In this document: one piece after another, positions 22,261-34,560 of the stretch | How positions within the stretch are numbered: position 1 is the first letter of the stretch | Layout of the letters: every line of letters begins with the position of its first letter | NCBI GenBank assembly: GCA_933228895.1 | Contig: OW121850.1 | Coordinates: forward strand, 30,141,773-30,205,772 | Origin: Platycnemis pennipes | Taxonomy: Eukaryota; Arthropoda; Insecta; Odonata; Platycnemididae | Length of the DNA stretch: 64,000 nucleotides | Reading direction: 5' to 3' | Notes under the pieces: model-generated | Databases searched by the model: none | Told to the model about the DNA's origin: nothing | Seen by the model: only the letters and a program-made list of their open reading frames with translations | Made by a program: the position numbers and the translations under genes

Positions 22261-23999
22261 CTTTCAGTGCCGCCACACTCCACGGGCGGTGGCGGCGCCT
22301 CTGTCCCAAACCTCACCTTCCCTCTCCTCAATTATCCATCGGCGGCATTACGCATGCCCCAATCCTTTTGTGCGGGCCGGAAAATTCTCCATTTTATTAA
22401 TTTATTATGCGCGCCTTTTCTTTTCATTCCAGCCCTCCAACTGCTCTCTTCTTATCGCCATTTCCGCTCCGCCCGTTGTGAGGTCTTCCAGCCGGTGACC
22501 TTGCCCCGTCCCCCAAAATCTTTCCCATTTACCGCGCAGTCACGCCTCCCCGCTCGCTATTTAACCCTCGTTTTATTTTTAAATCTGCGTGCCGCGTTGC
22601 TTCTTTTGTCTTCACTCACATTGTATTAACCCTTACCACGCGGAGGGGTTTTCCTCTCTCTGCGCGCAGTTTCCTCCGCCTGCATCATGAACATTTCTTT
22701 GCTTTGCCAATCCGGTTTCTTTCCTGGCCGCGGGCGAGGAAATTCCCATTAGTTCAGCACCGGGCATGGAAGAGGTGGAAGTGGCTTATCTTCTCCCTTT
22801 CCGAGAAATTTTTACGGGGAAGGGACATCTTATGTCACGTCCTCCTTAAAACAAACATCCTCGAACGATAGCTCAAAATGTTTCTTTGATGTTTTTTTAT
22901 CACGGCGCGCGCACACGCGAAATTTTTCGTCATGGGAGCCATGAAATTCCCACTAGTTGTGTGTAAACCAAGGAGATATCAAATTAATTATAATTCTTAA
23001 TCCATTTACCATCAGAATTTCTCATGTGCGTAAAAAAAATTTGTATGTATTTTCGGATATAATTTCCTTAGTTTCCCTGAGGAATCTGCGACTGATTGAG
23101 CTTCGAAAAATCCCCAGTTTGATACTTCTTTATGTTTCATATTAGTGCACCAATGTTGATTTTGTTTCACTGTAGTAGCTCAATCCCTAGATACGTCACG
23201 CGGAAATGTTCTTCGTCTATTCGCGGGATGTGACGCTCACAAATCTTTCTCGAGTGGATGCCGTGGGATTTACAAATACTTTCTCCCTTGACGAGTTAAT
23301 GCAAACGCTTACACCCTTACTCGGAAGAGTTATTCCCAACTTCACGACAGAGCGGCGCATTCCTAGTTAATAAGGGGTGCACACACTCATACTTGATACA
23401 GTGTCCGTGGGTCTTACGTTAGTTCTCCACTCCTCCCATTAATCCTTCCCATTCAACGCACAACCCCCTCGTCTTTCTACTCCCGACTCCCATCTTACAG
23501 CATCTCCTGCAGCCTCCCTTCTCCACCCCCCCCCTACGGGAGGCCTTCTTGTTTTCCTGCGAAAGCATGAAAAATGAGAAGATCGTCCCCACCCCCCCTT
23601 CGCCCTCTTCCTGTCTCAATCCCCTCCTTAGACGAGTATTTCTCTCTCGGACCGTTGCGTGGGTGGGCCCGGAGTGCAAAGGTGGCGGAGATGGATACAG
23701 GCAGGAGGGGCTCGGCAGGACCTCCGAGCGGCCCGCCTGGGGCAAGATGGGGTCACGCTCCGTGCAGAGCAAATGGGGATTGTGGCTGAGATGGGGAAGG
23801 GGGAGTGGGATGGGTCAGCGGGGGAGGGATTGGCTATGTGGGAGGAGAGGTTGAAGTTGATCGAGGCGGTGGAGAACCAAGTCCCTTAAGGACGGATGCT
23901 TTGGCACCTTCGAGTAGTGTCCGTTGGTTCCTTAGCTGAAACGTCTTCGCTTGCAATGTCTAACTCAGGGGTCGGCAAAAGTTTAAGGCTGAAGAAGAA
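22261..23999. other. GC-rich to AT-rich DNA with a pyrimidine/purine switch
   Basis: C/T-rich at about 22270-22700. Farther on, C/T-rich at about 23440-23640 switches to G/A-rich at about 23660-23880. The frames covering it (22177-22629, 23419-23772, 23549-23854 and others) mirror this skew and are not accepted as genes. A promoter or 5' exon cannot be excluded, but none can be defined. Confidence 0.35.
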
Positions 24000-24150
24000 A
24001 TCCTACCTCTAACAACAAAATAATAGCATATCAGAAAGAAGACAAAATTTGCAATTTACCACATAAAAAACTTTATTCCGACCCGGATTTCGTTGGCACT
24101 GCAACATCGTCAGGTGACAAATAACATCAATAGTGCGCTTATATATGTAA
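24000..24150 (-). mobile_element. Possible Penelope-like element remnant with a hammerhead-like motif
   Basis: The minus strand reads CACCTGACGATG, then GTTG and CAAC on either side of a six-base loop, then GAAAT, CCGGGTC and GGAATAAAG. CTGACGA fits the hammerhead ribozyme core CUGANGA, GAAA fits the second core strand, and GUC fits the NUH cleavage triplet. The outer strands GGAATAAAG and TTTATTTGTCAC can partly pair as stem I. One extra U before stem II and two mismatches in stem I suggest decay. Hammerhead motifs are known from Penelope-like retroelements, and related CTGANGATG...CGAAA sequences are common in arthropod repeats. A TATA-like ATATATAAG lies on the same strand about 25-30 bases upstream of the core (about 24138-24147). 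No Penelope reverse transcriptase or GIY-YIG frame was found nearby. Confidence 0.4.
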
Positions 24151-27100
24151 CATGCAGGGATGTGAGGAGTGGGGAAGTGGTAGGCGGGAGAAGAGGGGGC
24201 GAGTGGTGGAAAGCCTATTGGCGGGCAGAGCAAAGACATGTGAATGGAAGGGCCAGAGTGCAGGGGGTAGGGTATGAGGAGGAAGCTGAGGGAAGGGTGG
24301 TCATAAACACATCAACTGGCGGAAACCCAGAATTTTGAAAAGTACGGATCTACGGATTTCATTAATAACATGTGTAAACAAAAAGAACAGATTGAAATAA
24401 TATTTTACACACATCCAAGAGTATAACAGCCGTTACACTATACTACTAATAGTATTGTCCGCACAATAAATTATAAAGATAATGCTACCAATTACAAGTT
24501 TTTCTCTCTTTTTTAATGTGTTCGAGTTCCACAAAGCCTGAATCTATTTGATCTATATAATAACAGTTCAAGAGTTATGAACATATATTACAATTTAAGA
24601 AAAGTTAGAGTAATATTACGGTAAGTAATAGTATTAATTAAATATCATTTAGAGTAATAACTTCACTCAAAACGTTGCTCTTTTTGCGTTTAGAAGTCAC
24701 CGTGAGCAGTTAGATTGCATTGTCTGAGAAACTTTCTGAAATCGATTTGTAACCGGTCGTTTTATTTTTAAGGCATGATTCCAATTCAGCATTAGTTATT
24801 ATAGTTGTCCGTTCTATATCTATCCATTCAGTAATAATTAACTTACGATATTTACTTCTGTTGCTGCCAAATAAACCAGCGGAGGATTACTAAAGAAATT
24901 GTTTCAGAATTGAAAATGAAGAATCTCGTCATCTCAAGTCTGATACAGCGATTGTTTTTTAAGCTTTGATAATTTAATTTAATTATATTAATAATATAAG
25001 CTTTTATGAATGAAAAAATATTGAGTGAAAACACCTACTTAAACGGAATAGTTATTCAAGCGGCATGTTTCGCTTCACTAATTCTGGAGATGCTACAATT
25101 TAAAGGTTGGATAAATCAACTGTTTAAGTGAAATTTCTAAATCTTTTTCTGTTTCGGCGTTCACTGTGGAATTCCGTAAAATATCGACCTCCATCATCGC
25201 TCACATCATGCCCTATTACTTTTCAACTTTATGAATAGAAGCTGTGTATTAATTATCTCCGTGAAATCATTGATCATGATATTCCATCAATTCACTGTTC
25301 GAACCTTGTAGCTGTCTATTATTATGTTGAAATTCATGTACCCCACCTCCCAATGAAAGGAAGCCTTAAGTCGAGATCCATCGTTTATGAAGACACGACT
25401 TAGAAATGATAAAGATGTTCCTCCTATCCGAACGATTTTGATTCATCTTCCTCAAGAAAATAGGAAAGTTACCCTCCAAAATAAAAAATTTTGTTACGAA
25501 GGTTTCTCAATGCCAAATTCAACATTCAAATCGGTCAAGAGCATGCAAATGTTCTACTGTTAGACCTTCGTAGCTCTACGAGTGTATAATATTGTATGGG
25601 AGACGGTTACTTGACAGCAGTGTACGGCAGGAGAACTTCTGTGCGTGGGAGAGGACTTTGTGTTCGGTAGGTAGCGAGGAATCTTGAAGTAATGATCTTA
25701 ACCGTCGGTCCCTTCCTTTAATAAATTAAACTACCGCTGACAAAATTTATCTCCTGGAAGTAACCTGTGAAATGGCATGCATTCCCGCTCATCGATCTCC
25801 ATTTTTTAACGCCTAAAAATCATGAATGAGGATGATTTGCGGAGTTTCTCCGTGTATGACTCCATTCATTGTATCACTCTGTACCCCCTACTCCAGCTCC
25901 AGACTCCAGGTCTTTCCTCGTTGCCCCCTTCCCTGCTGAGCGATCACTTTCCCCATCCTCCAACGACCCCTGCTGCATTCACTCAATCCCCTTCTCCCCA
26001 CTCTTGGACTCGTGGGGCCCCGCCAATGGCCCCCTCCATTAGTCACGAAAGGCCTCGTCGTATATGCGCGGCTCGCGAATATTTCCCTAGGCCGTGGGAG
26101 TGAATTTTGTAACTCCCCTTTCGCAGCAGGGGGTTGAGATAGAAGGGGAGGACGTCTGCGTAATGAACACCGAGAATAAGGTGGGAAAGAAAAGAGGAAG
26201 GGAGGTCGATGTTTCATAAAATAGCTCGGTTTCGTTTCTCCGTCGTCGGTACTCGTGACCTGCTGCTCCTCGGCTCCGATTTTTCTTCTGCACGGTGAGC
26301 GTGCGGACTCGGTGGAAAGTGGACGAAGTTTTATTGAGGCACAAAATCGGGCATCAAAGGCTCGCGGGGGCGGTCGACGAGCGAGAAAAATGAAAGCGTT
26401 GACCCCTTCGGTAGGAGAGGTAGGTGGGCTTTTACGGCTGGACGGAGATTGCCGGATAAGATGATTATCCGAATAAATCCCTCCCGTTTCTCACTCACGT
26501 ACAAACACGAGCTCTTTCTCTCTCTCTTTTCCTTTGGTCGTGGTTTGCGATTGCTTTATGATGGTCTACACCCACCTTCGTTTGAGAAGGGAGTTAAGGA
26601 TTTAGGTTTTCAACTCGCCTTCGATGGAGACTTTTCGCTCACATGCGTCCGGTCTCAAATTATGTGGAATAATTGATTATTCGGATAGTTTAGCATCGTC
26701 GAAAAATCAACATCAGTGATGCTAGTGCTACGATGATATTTCCTTTCCACAATGTTGTCCAAGGTTTGCATCACGCTCTGTGCTCTGGATATTGTTCAAG
26801 CAGTCATCACTTGCTATTAATTCTACAATTTATTTGACGCGACTCTCCTCTCAATACATCACTTGGCTAACGCCATTAGTATATCAAACTGAACTCAAAT
26901 GATTCTTGCTACCCGAGTTTGTCGGTATTTAAATTATCATTTCATCTCTTAGAGAATTAGTCAATGGCATGTAATCAGTTCCTTTATTTATATGACTACT
27001 AAAAATTTTCTGAATTAGGAATGCTTTTATAAATTTACCCAACAAGTGTCTCTTCGAAACATCTACCCAAGTCAACTGCTGGCACCCGTTTTGAAATATT

Positions 27101-28438
27101 ATTAATTCCTTGGTGACTCATTGCTGCTCCTGGGCAATTGTGAGCAAACAATTGTTCAATAGTTTTTTAGTAATTATGATTAGTTTAGTATAGCTATTTC
27201 CATTCTTCGTTAGCTTTTAGCGGAATATATGGCACTCTTCTCCATCGATCATATTTGGTTCCTAATCCGCATTAAATCTTCCTTAGAAAAGCTGTGAGTG
27301 AAATAAATTATAACCGCAGGAAATAACTTTTGTTTTCTCTTCCATTAAATTTTTTGCCTATCCTTTCGCTACCTCAGTCTTAGCACACCTTTCCCCGTGA
27401 TTCGTGAGAAAACAAATGAAAAGCCTTGACCGCCTTCAATTGTTTCGCGTGAGGGAAAGGTCGAGGGTACTTCTTGTATTATCATCCCTTTTTGCCCCCA
27501 TCGAATATAATATGGGAAAGCTCATTACGTCCATTCGCTTCGCAAAGGCTGCATTTTTTTGCGTTTCGTCCAGTGCTCCTTTCACAGGAATGGTTTTTCC
27601 TTCCTCGGAATTTTGACACTTCTGATTGATGTGCGGGTCAACACTCCGAGCGGAATCAAAAGACCGTCACGCATTAACCTCAATGCGATGGGGAAAAATT
27701 CCTCTCTCACTCCTTACCTGTGTATCTCGGGAGATCTTTAGGCTAATCGGATGCCGAGGGTGCAGCATTGCCGTCCGAAAGGAGAGGCGAATAAAAACTG
27801 CCACCTCTCACTCTCGTCTTGCTCTAAAAAAAAGTGGGAGTTGGGAGGACTTTGATATTTCGTTCTTGCGCCCGCGGACGGGTGGGTGGTGCGGCTGGCG
27901 AGCAAGGCTACTTCCCATGGTGTGTCATGTATGAGGCCTTTCACCCACGATCTTCTCGTAAGCGATGGTAAATTTTTGAAAAAAAAGTGCTGCGGTGTCT
28001 ACAAATAGAAACCACCGTACAGAATAACACCAACGCGAGTCACTTAGATGTAGTCAGCTCGACAATGAAATGTGAGAAAGCAAATCTGTGTTCGCGAGAA
28101 GGAAGGTTTTTCTTTTCTTGCTCGATATATTGGCCGCGAATTGATTGCCCTTCATTCTGAGTTTTTGATCAGCTGTAAACTTAAAAAGACCATTTGCCTT
28201 AAGTCACGGGCTACGACCGCCATTTTTTTCAATCTCCGTGTGCCTCTGGGAAATTAACTTTTTTATTTTACATCATTGTTATGAAATAAAAATGAATTAT
28301 TTGGTTCTAGAAATTTTGTAAAGTGCACAATAAACATTGAGGGAAAATTCTCCGACATATTCATGATCGATGATGGCAATATTCGGGGCATACTTGCCAA
28401 AGAACGAGAGAAAGGATTTAAAAAGTGAAACCACTATT
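24151..28438. other. Long AT-rich stretch with isolated GC-rich blocks
   Basis: A purine-rich block (about 24155-24310), a C-rich block (about 25880-26040) and a CT dinucleotide run (about 26516-26530) carry chance frames. The rest is AT-rich with frames under 105 codons and no domain. No repeat family of the window was found. Confidence 0.35.
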
Positions 28439-28600
28439 GGGGTCGAGTTGGAGTAGTGCCTATAGTACTTTCATCCCAATCTCAGGAACCGAGTTTGAAT
28501 CCTGGACGTGGCGGAGATCTTATGATTAGTATAACAATGCTCATTTGAGTGAGGTGTAAAAAACCTCCTAGGATAGCACGCCATCATTTATATCAGACGA
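28439..28600 (+). repeat. tRNA-like SINE head related to the AACC-tailed family
   Basis: GGGGTCGAGTTGGAGTAGTG at the start parallels the head of the copy ending at 60085 (minus-strand GGGGATCGGGTTGGAGTGGTG). CATCCCAATCTCAGGAACC follows, then a B-box-like GAGTTTGAATCC (28491-28502). After the head the sequence (GTGGCGGAGATCTTATGATT) no longer matches that family's body, so this may be a different SINE sharing a head, or a recombinant. Confidence 0.5.
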
Positions 28601-31600
28601 TTGATTGCGGACCTTTTGACGCCTTTGGTTAAGAACTCACTAATATCAACACCGGGTTTCTCATACTCCCTCATCCGATCCCAGAAGCATTCCTATCTCT
28701 GCTTGTTTGCCATCTCCGTTGCCTTCTCGGAATAATTACTGATGGAGAAACTATCGCTGTTGCAAGTGAAACATAGTTGCACCTTCATTGGCGAAAATTT
28801 TGTAAAGTAATTTTATCGTACCCTTGATCGGAAGCAATGATGTTCTTCAAATGAAGGAAAGGATTTTCAAAAAAAATTAGAAGATCAATAACGAATTCAT
28901 TGTAAAGTAATCAACAATTTGCTTGTAAAATATTTATGAAATAGTTAACTTACTTATGAATACTTGTAGGAAGCGTTACAAGAAAAAAATCAAGTGATCT
29001 CATTAGATTAGTGTGCGAAAAAAATACAGAAAAAGTTATGGTTTTTTTTTAATTTGTGGTGACCCGTGATTCGTAATTTATTTTGTGCTCGGAATTTAAA
29101 TATTTTACAACATTTTTAGATATTAAAATGTAATTTCGCAAAATTCTTAGAAATGCGCTGGGTTATCGAAAAATATTACGATACTTTTATGACTTTATGT
29201 GGACATCACCTCTACCATTACACTTCCTCCTATTTTGTACCGCGTATATCCAATGCCCTACTTATAAAATACGGTCGTTGGTAATTCTCGAGAGATAGCC
29301 TCGTCAGTGTCGGCTTAAGGATAATAATGCCTCTCGTTTTCCAATGTGCCCGCTCGCCCTACCATATCAAGCAATGCGTCCTATTTTGGGAAGGGGCACT
29401 GCTTTGCATTGATGTCGAGCTCCGTAGCTCTAGCATCCGGGTGCCGGAACCCCGTCTCAGTTACGACTGTTGTATTACGAATGCGCGCCTAAGTGAACGT
29501 AAATTACGAGAAATCGCTAATCCCAAGAACTTTTCCGCACTTGGTATCTTGCCAATGGAGTGACTTAGGATATACGAGCCGGCTATTTTATAGCCAACGC
29601 TTTTCGCGTATCTTTATGGGGAAAAGTGTAATGGCCCTGTCTCAGTCACCATCCTCCGGTTCTCCTTGTTTATTCATCCTTTCTTATTGCCTCTATTTTT
29701 ACTGTATTCTCAATTTTTTGTTAGCTGTTACATCGCGTATATTATTTGACACAAATCTTAACTCCAACAAAGGAGCGAATGGTATCTCGCTCATGGGCAA
29801 GGGAAGGCTCCGAAGTAGGATCGGATTTGACTGAAAAAGGAGAGTGAGTCGTCTTAATACTGAGCATGAGAGTGTAAAGGTATACCTTGAGTTTAAAATG
29901 AAAAACCCATATATTTTCCATTATTTCTTCCGTAACAGTCTTAGGATGGGCCATAAACGAAGAAGGTATGGCTCGAAAGTACTTCTCTTTTGACCCTTTA
30001 CCATTCGTGGTCTACGCTCTTGGTTTATAAGTAGCTTCAAATCCTGTGTTTATTATTACCTATCTAATGCATTTTAGGAACTCATTCTAAAGGCGGAGTG
30101 AGAAATGATGGCAATATGGATTCATGGGAGTGGCTTTTATGTTTTTCTCGGTTCTTGCGCAGTGGATGATTATATCACTCTGTAATGTCAGTATGAAAGA
30201 TATTAAAGACATTGGGGTTAAACGCTGAACCAATTAAGCCATCAGTTTTATAGCTTTCATAGGAAATGTGATTACTTCTAGAAATTACATTAAAAGTAAT
30301 TTAACATAAAATATTGATAACCATCATAGAGTAGTCTTCTGTTTACCTTGAAAATGTTCGACATTGTACTCTTATTTGGATTAGTCAAAATTGTCAACAA
30401 AAACTAAGTTTTTTTCCATAGGAAATTCACCAAGTAATTTCGTTATTTAATTTTAGATTTCGATGTAAAAAATAAACGGTTTTATGAAATGGTGCGTGGC
30501 GATGAAATTTGCAGAACATTTTTCTTTGATCTTATTACTTTCCTCTGCCTTTTATTCTATGGGATGTGTGCACATACCATCCAGAAAGTAAGGTTATCCA
30601 AGGCAAAAAATTAATCGGCTACTACTGCTTGTTTCCAGGAAATTCTTACTAATATCTATGTTGGTTTCTTTTTACACCAGTTACCCGCAACTCAATATCG
30701 TAACAAATGTCCCAGGCGCTTCAGGTACTCTTGGCAGGAGAAGAGTTACGCTATAAATCGATAAAAAAACGAGCTAGGTTCTGATATCTACCATTGTGGT
30801 TCGATCCTCAGTGGTCTTCCTGCTGATCTCGCTTTCCAATTACCATTCCCCTTCTGCATAGCCTAATGGAAATTTTATCTAGAGTTAGTAAAATTGAAAC
30901 TATTTTTTCCGTTTCGGCGTATGTACACCGTGTTTAATCATATGCGCTAAATTAACTCTCTACCACCACAGCTAGATTGACATTTTAAATATTGCATGAC
31001 ATGGCTTTTTATATTTCCCAAAGTTAAAGTCCGTATTTCGTCTCTCTCTAGATTCTTAGAATCAATTTTATAGTTTTAATCTGAAATTTGGTACCTTTAC
31101 AGGAAAATCGAAATACAGCACGAGTTGAATGATGCCAAAAACGTTTGAGTGGAAATATCAAATAAATGTGATATCGCTGTATTAGGAGACGAGGATGTGA
31201 TTCATGTTACACTTTTTGTAGACCACTTAAGACTTAGGCCTCACCGTGTGTGATCAAAAAAAAATAATATCAATAATATCCTTCCTAGGTCATCAGTGGT
31301 ACATGAACTTACTTCGAGTAATTGTTAGTCTTGCCGTAAAATTAGTTTCTAGTTTTGGAGATTGCAATTTTTTGTCAATTTAATGTAGGAGGAGGAATTC
31401 TCAAATCGCGACTTATTGATCTGAAATGATATTTGTGATAGAAAGATCTCAGTGTCATTGATTATCCTGTGAGGCACTACGATAACCTGTGATATGGGGT
31501 GATGTTGTACTCAAAATGAAATAAGAACATCAAATGCATTTCACGAATTCAATTTCATTTAATCTATTCCGCAATCAAATCTCATTAAGGTAGCAAATTT

Positions 31601-31844
31601 CAATTAATTGCATCAAAAGTTTTGTGGAGACCAGAGATCGGGATTCGAGGGTAGTTTAAATCTTGCTTGGGGAGAAGAGGAGGACAGGATAACCCACCCC
31701 CTCCCTGTTGGTAAGAGGGGCGGCTCCGCTATGGGCGGGACCGCGAATCGATCCGGGCCCTGGGCGAGTAGGGCGTGTGCTGGATGAGTCATGGTGCCGT
31801 CGAAGATGTAACCGAAAGTGGATCCAAAAAATAAATACGGAAAA
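28601..31844. other. Unannotated AT-rich DNA
   Basis: Frames are short; the longest (29493-29834, 113 codons) begins in a moderately GC-rich patch and has no family resemblance. A TATAAAAT word at about 29263 is followed about 40 bases later by TCAGT, too far apart for a normal core promoter. Confidence 0.35.
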
Positions 31845-32280
31845 AGAAATTTCTCTAAAGGGGGAGGAGGGAAAGCTCTGAAGCGAAGGAGAGGGAAGAG
31901 GAGCAGGTGGAAGAGGCGGGGAGACGGCTGGATGGACGAACAGATGGGGGGGTGGTGTTGGGCGGTTTCGGTGCGGGGGTGAAGGAGGGAGAATCTCGGT
32001 TTTATTCGCGGTGGGGGGTTTCCGGAGGGGTGGGAAAGTAGGGAGAAGGGGGTGGGAGACGAGTGGGGGTGGCAAGGGTAAATGGGGTGGGGGAGTGGAG
32101 AGGCACCCGTTTTGTGTGAGCGCCCGAAAGACTCAATTCCCTCCGATCCGTCACGTCTCTTTACAGCGCCACCTCTTATTCCTCCTCCCCTCTTCCTCTT
32201 TCTCTCCTCCTCGTCCACTTCTTCCATCTAATTCTATCTCCCTCCCACGCTCCTCCATTCGCATCGGCAGACTCTACATA
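31845..32280. other. Purine-rich block switching to pyrimidine-rich, G-quadruplex-prone
   Basis: The plus strand is G/A-rich from 31845 to about 32105, with many runs of three to seven G (densest 32010-32100), then C/T-rich to about 32260. The antisense frame 31613-32227 (204 codons) is almost entirely Pro/Ser/His from this skew and is not a gene. This kind of skew switch recurs in the window. Confidence 0.5.
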
Positions 32281-33099
32281 CGTTCATGCACACGCCTTGA
32301 ATCAGTCGCTTATTGAATGCGTCCCGCGATTTGCTCCGACGATTGGTTCCGCTGAATAAGGAGTGTTTGCAGTCGCTCTCAGACGCTGTGTTCCGATAAG
32401 TTTCCCTAGTGAGAGTTTCGGTGATTCCCGCCAGTGTCAAGTTAAAATGTTTGACCATTTGAAATCAACTGATTGTATCCCTTCCGAAGGTTCAACCCGT
32501 TCCGAAGAATCTTCGCAGAAACTTCTCATTATTGATCTACAAATAAACACGTCTTCTTTAGTTATTTTGATATACGATGAAATCACGAATTACTATTTAC
32601 ACGCGGACACGCCCATAGAAAAGTCTTTAATGACATAAATTTTTTGCCTGTTTGAAATTGCGGTATACTCGTAGAAGCCCAGTTTCTTGATTAATCGCGT
32701 ACTGGCAAGAAAAAAAGCGCTTCCACATTTTTTTAAGTGCTTTATGGGGCATTTCAAATACTCTTATAGACATTTTTAGCTGGGGTTTCAACTCATGTGT
32801 TTATTTGCTGGTATAAAGTATTCCAGGAGGGTATTAAATATATAATGGTGAAATGAAATAAATGGACACAAGCATAATTTCGTGAAACACATTCTTTATG
32901 TTTAAGGAAAATGAAAATTATTAGCACTGGCCATAGAATACTTCTATGCAAAACGAATTTCGATTCTTTGTTTAATTATTAAATTACTGTCATGCCGCGT
33001 CATAATACCATATCATTATGCAAAACCCGATAATAACACGAAACAGCGTAACATTTCCTGCGGTAAAAGAGTATTGGAACTCCGAATGATTTTCATTTG
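32281..33099. other. Unannotated DNA
   Basis: Mostly AT-rich with no coding-like frame longer than 91 codons. No recognised repeat. Confidence 0.4.
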
Positions 33100-33437
33100 A
33101 TTCTTTAAGTATGGTTGGTTGGTTGGTTATTCAGGGGAGGCGACCGACAGCTGAGGTCATTTGCGCCATTTAGGATAGGTGGGTAACTGGGTAATGGTAG
33201 GAGGTTTCAGGAAACGGAGGAAGGGTGGAGAGAAACACGGCGTCGGCATTAGCCTACTCTTAACGAAAGGCGCCAAGGGGACCACGGCTTAACGTTCCAT
33301 CCGACGGGCGGAGTACTGTACTTGAAATGCCCTCCACTAGGCACTCAAGTGGGGACCGGTTTTCCACAGAAAAATCCGCCACTGCCGGGAATCGAACCCG
33401 TGCCCTCGGGATGGGAGGCCAGTAGTCTATTCTTTAA
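33100..33437 (-). mobile_element. AACC-tailed tRNA-derived SINE with a 9-bp target-site duplication
   Basis: The insert 33109-33428 is flanked by ATTCTTTAA on both sides (33100-33108 and 33429-33437). On the minus strand it begins inside the tRNA-like head (GGCCTCCCATCCCGAGGGC), carries the B box (complement of GGAATCGAACCC, 33388-33399), and runs through a body of about 240 bp. It ends in a short simple tail built of AACC units (plus-strand GGTTGGTTGGTTGGTT at 33113-33128). The first 20 or so head bases present in the 60 kb copy are missing, a 5' truncation expected from target-primed reverse transcription. There is no coding capacity. Confidence 0.85.
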
Positions 33438-34500
33438 ATATGAATTATCCCAGTGCTCGAAAGAGGTTGCAAAGAACAGCATCAGGCGCCAAAATACATA
33501 ATATTTATTTGTCTAAAATATGTCGTAGGTTTAGTTAACATTTGGTACAACATGGGGATGACTCAACGTTTTCTTGTCTGTGCACAGATTGCACCAATTG
33601 AGTGAGATTAGTCATACATGCTCGCTTTATTTGGAGCCATCGCAGCAAGAATTTTCGAAGCACCGTAGAATCCACTCTCACTGTTATCATTATAGCGCAG
33701 ATGATTTAAGGAGGCGGTGTGATGGCCGAAAATAACAAAAGATATTTTCGACCCACTTCCCGCCGCACCGGATACACGGTCACAATTCACTTCTCATCCA
33801 TCATCATTCCAGCGCCACTTTCCTTTTCCTCCGAGCCGTTCCTCTGTTTTTCCTTCCATCCCGCCCTGCATGCTCCTTTTATTACCGTGCTTTTTTCCAG
33901 TAATATTTCATCATTTGCCCGGAAACTTTCCTTATGTCTCTTCTCCTTACCCGACCAGTCTGCCCTCTTCCATTGCTCAACGGACGCCTTATTACGGCTC
34001 CGCTCTCAACGTCCTCCCGTTGCGCCCAATCCGTTCGCCTCGACATTATCCCATTCCAAGACGTCCCTGCCTCAGAAACCCTCACCACACCCGCGCCCCT
34101 CATATGGTGCGGCCTAATTTGAAACGAGCGGCATAAAGTTGAATTGGTGCTGGGGGGGTTGAATGTTTCCCCAAGTGCCTAATGTTGTACCATTTGATTG
34201 AGTCTCTCCCGTTTCGTTCCCGTCTAAATAGCAGGCCGAAAACTGTGATTGCGTGCGTAATGAGGTGATGGTTTTAAGAGGTGTGGTCGGGAATTAAGTC
34301 TCTTTGGCCCGCCATATCTAAGATGATTTTTATTGAACCGAGACGGTAGATTGTGAAAGGGAAGGAATAACTCACGAAACTTGATATAATTTCGTCCACT
34401 TCGTGTACAATTCGGCCTACCACATCTCAAGGAGGAAGGGCCGTTGTTGGTAAAACAAAATTTCTGGATGGTGAGCAGATTATAGAGCAACGCCGCGGCA
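33438..34500. other. Unannotated DNA with a pyrimidine-rich GC block
   Basis: About 33790-34120 is C/T-rich and carries four overlapping frames (33719-34117, 33870-34136, 33882-34103 minus, 33934-34122) without any domain. They are explained by the skew. Confidence 0.4.
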
Positions 34501-34560
34501 GGCCGGCCATGTTAGCCTGGTAGAACGTTAATGCGCGGGTTCATATTCCGCCTCCAGCAT
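34501..34560 (+). repeat. tRNA-like SINE head remnant
   Basis: GGCCATGTTAGCCTGGTAGAACG resembles an A-box region, and GCGGGTTCATATTCCGC (34535-34551) a B box with a paired stem around it. The spacing is shorter than in a whole tRNA, so an internal deletion is likely. No body could be matched. Confidence 0.4.

Noticed and set aside
29255..29310. A TATA-box promoter (TATAAAAT then TCAGT)
   Set aside because: The spacing of about 40 bases exceeds the usual 25-30 and no supported gene follows.
30775..30830. A tRNA-like head with GTGGTTCGATCCTCAG
   Set aside because: Only an isolated B-box-like word was seen, without a credible A box or repeat body.
31613..32227. A 204-codon minus-strand frame rich in Pro, Ser and His
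   Set aside because: Its composition follows directly from the purine-rich plus strand. There is no splice context, domain or start support.
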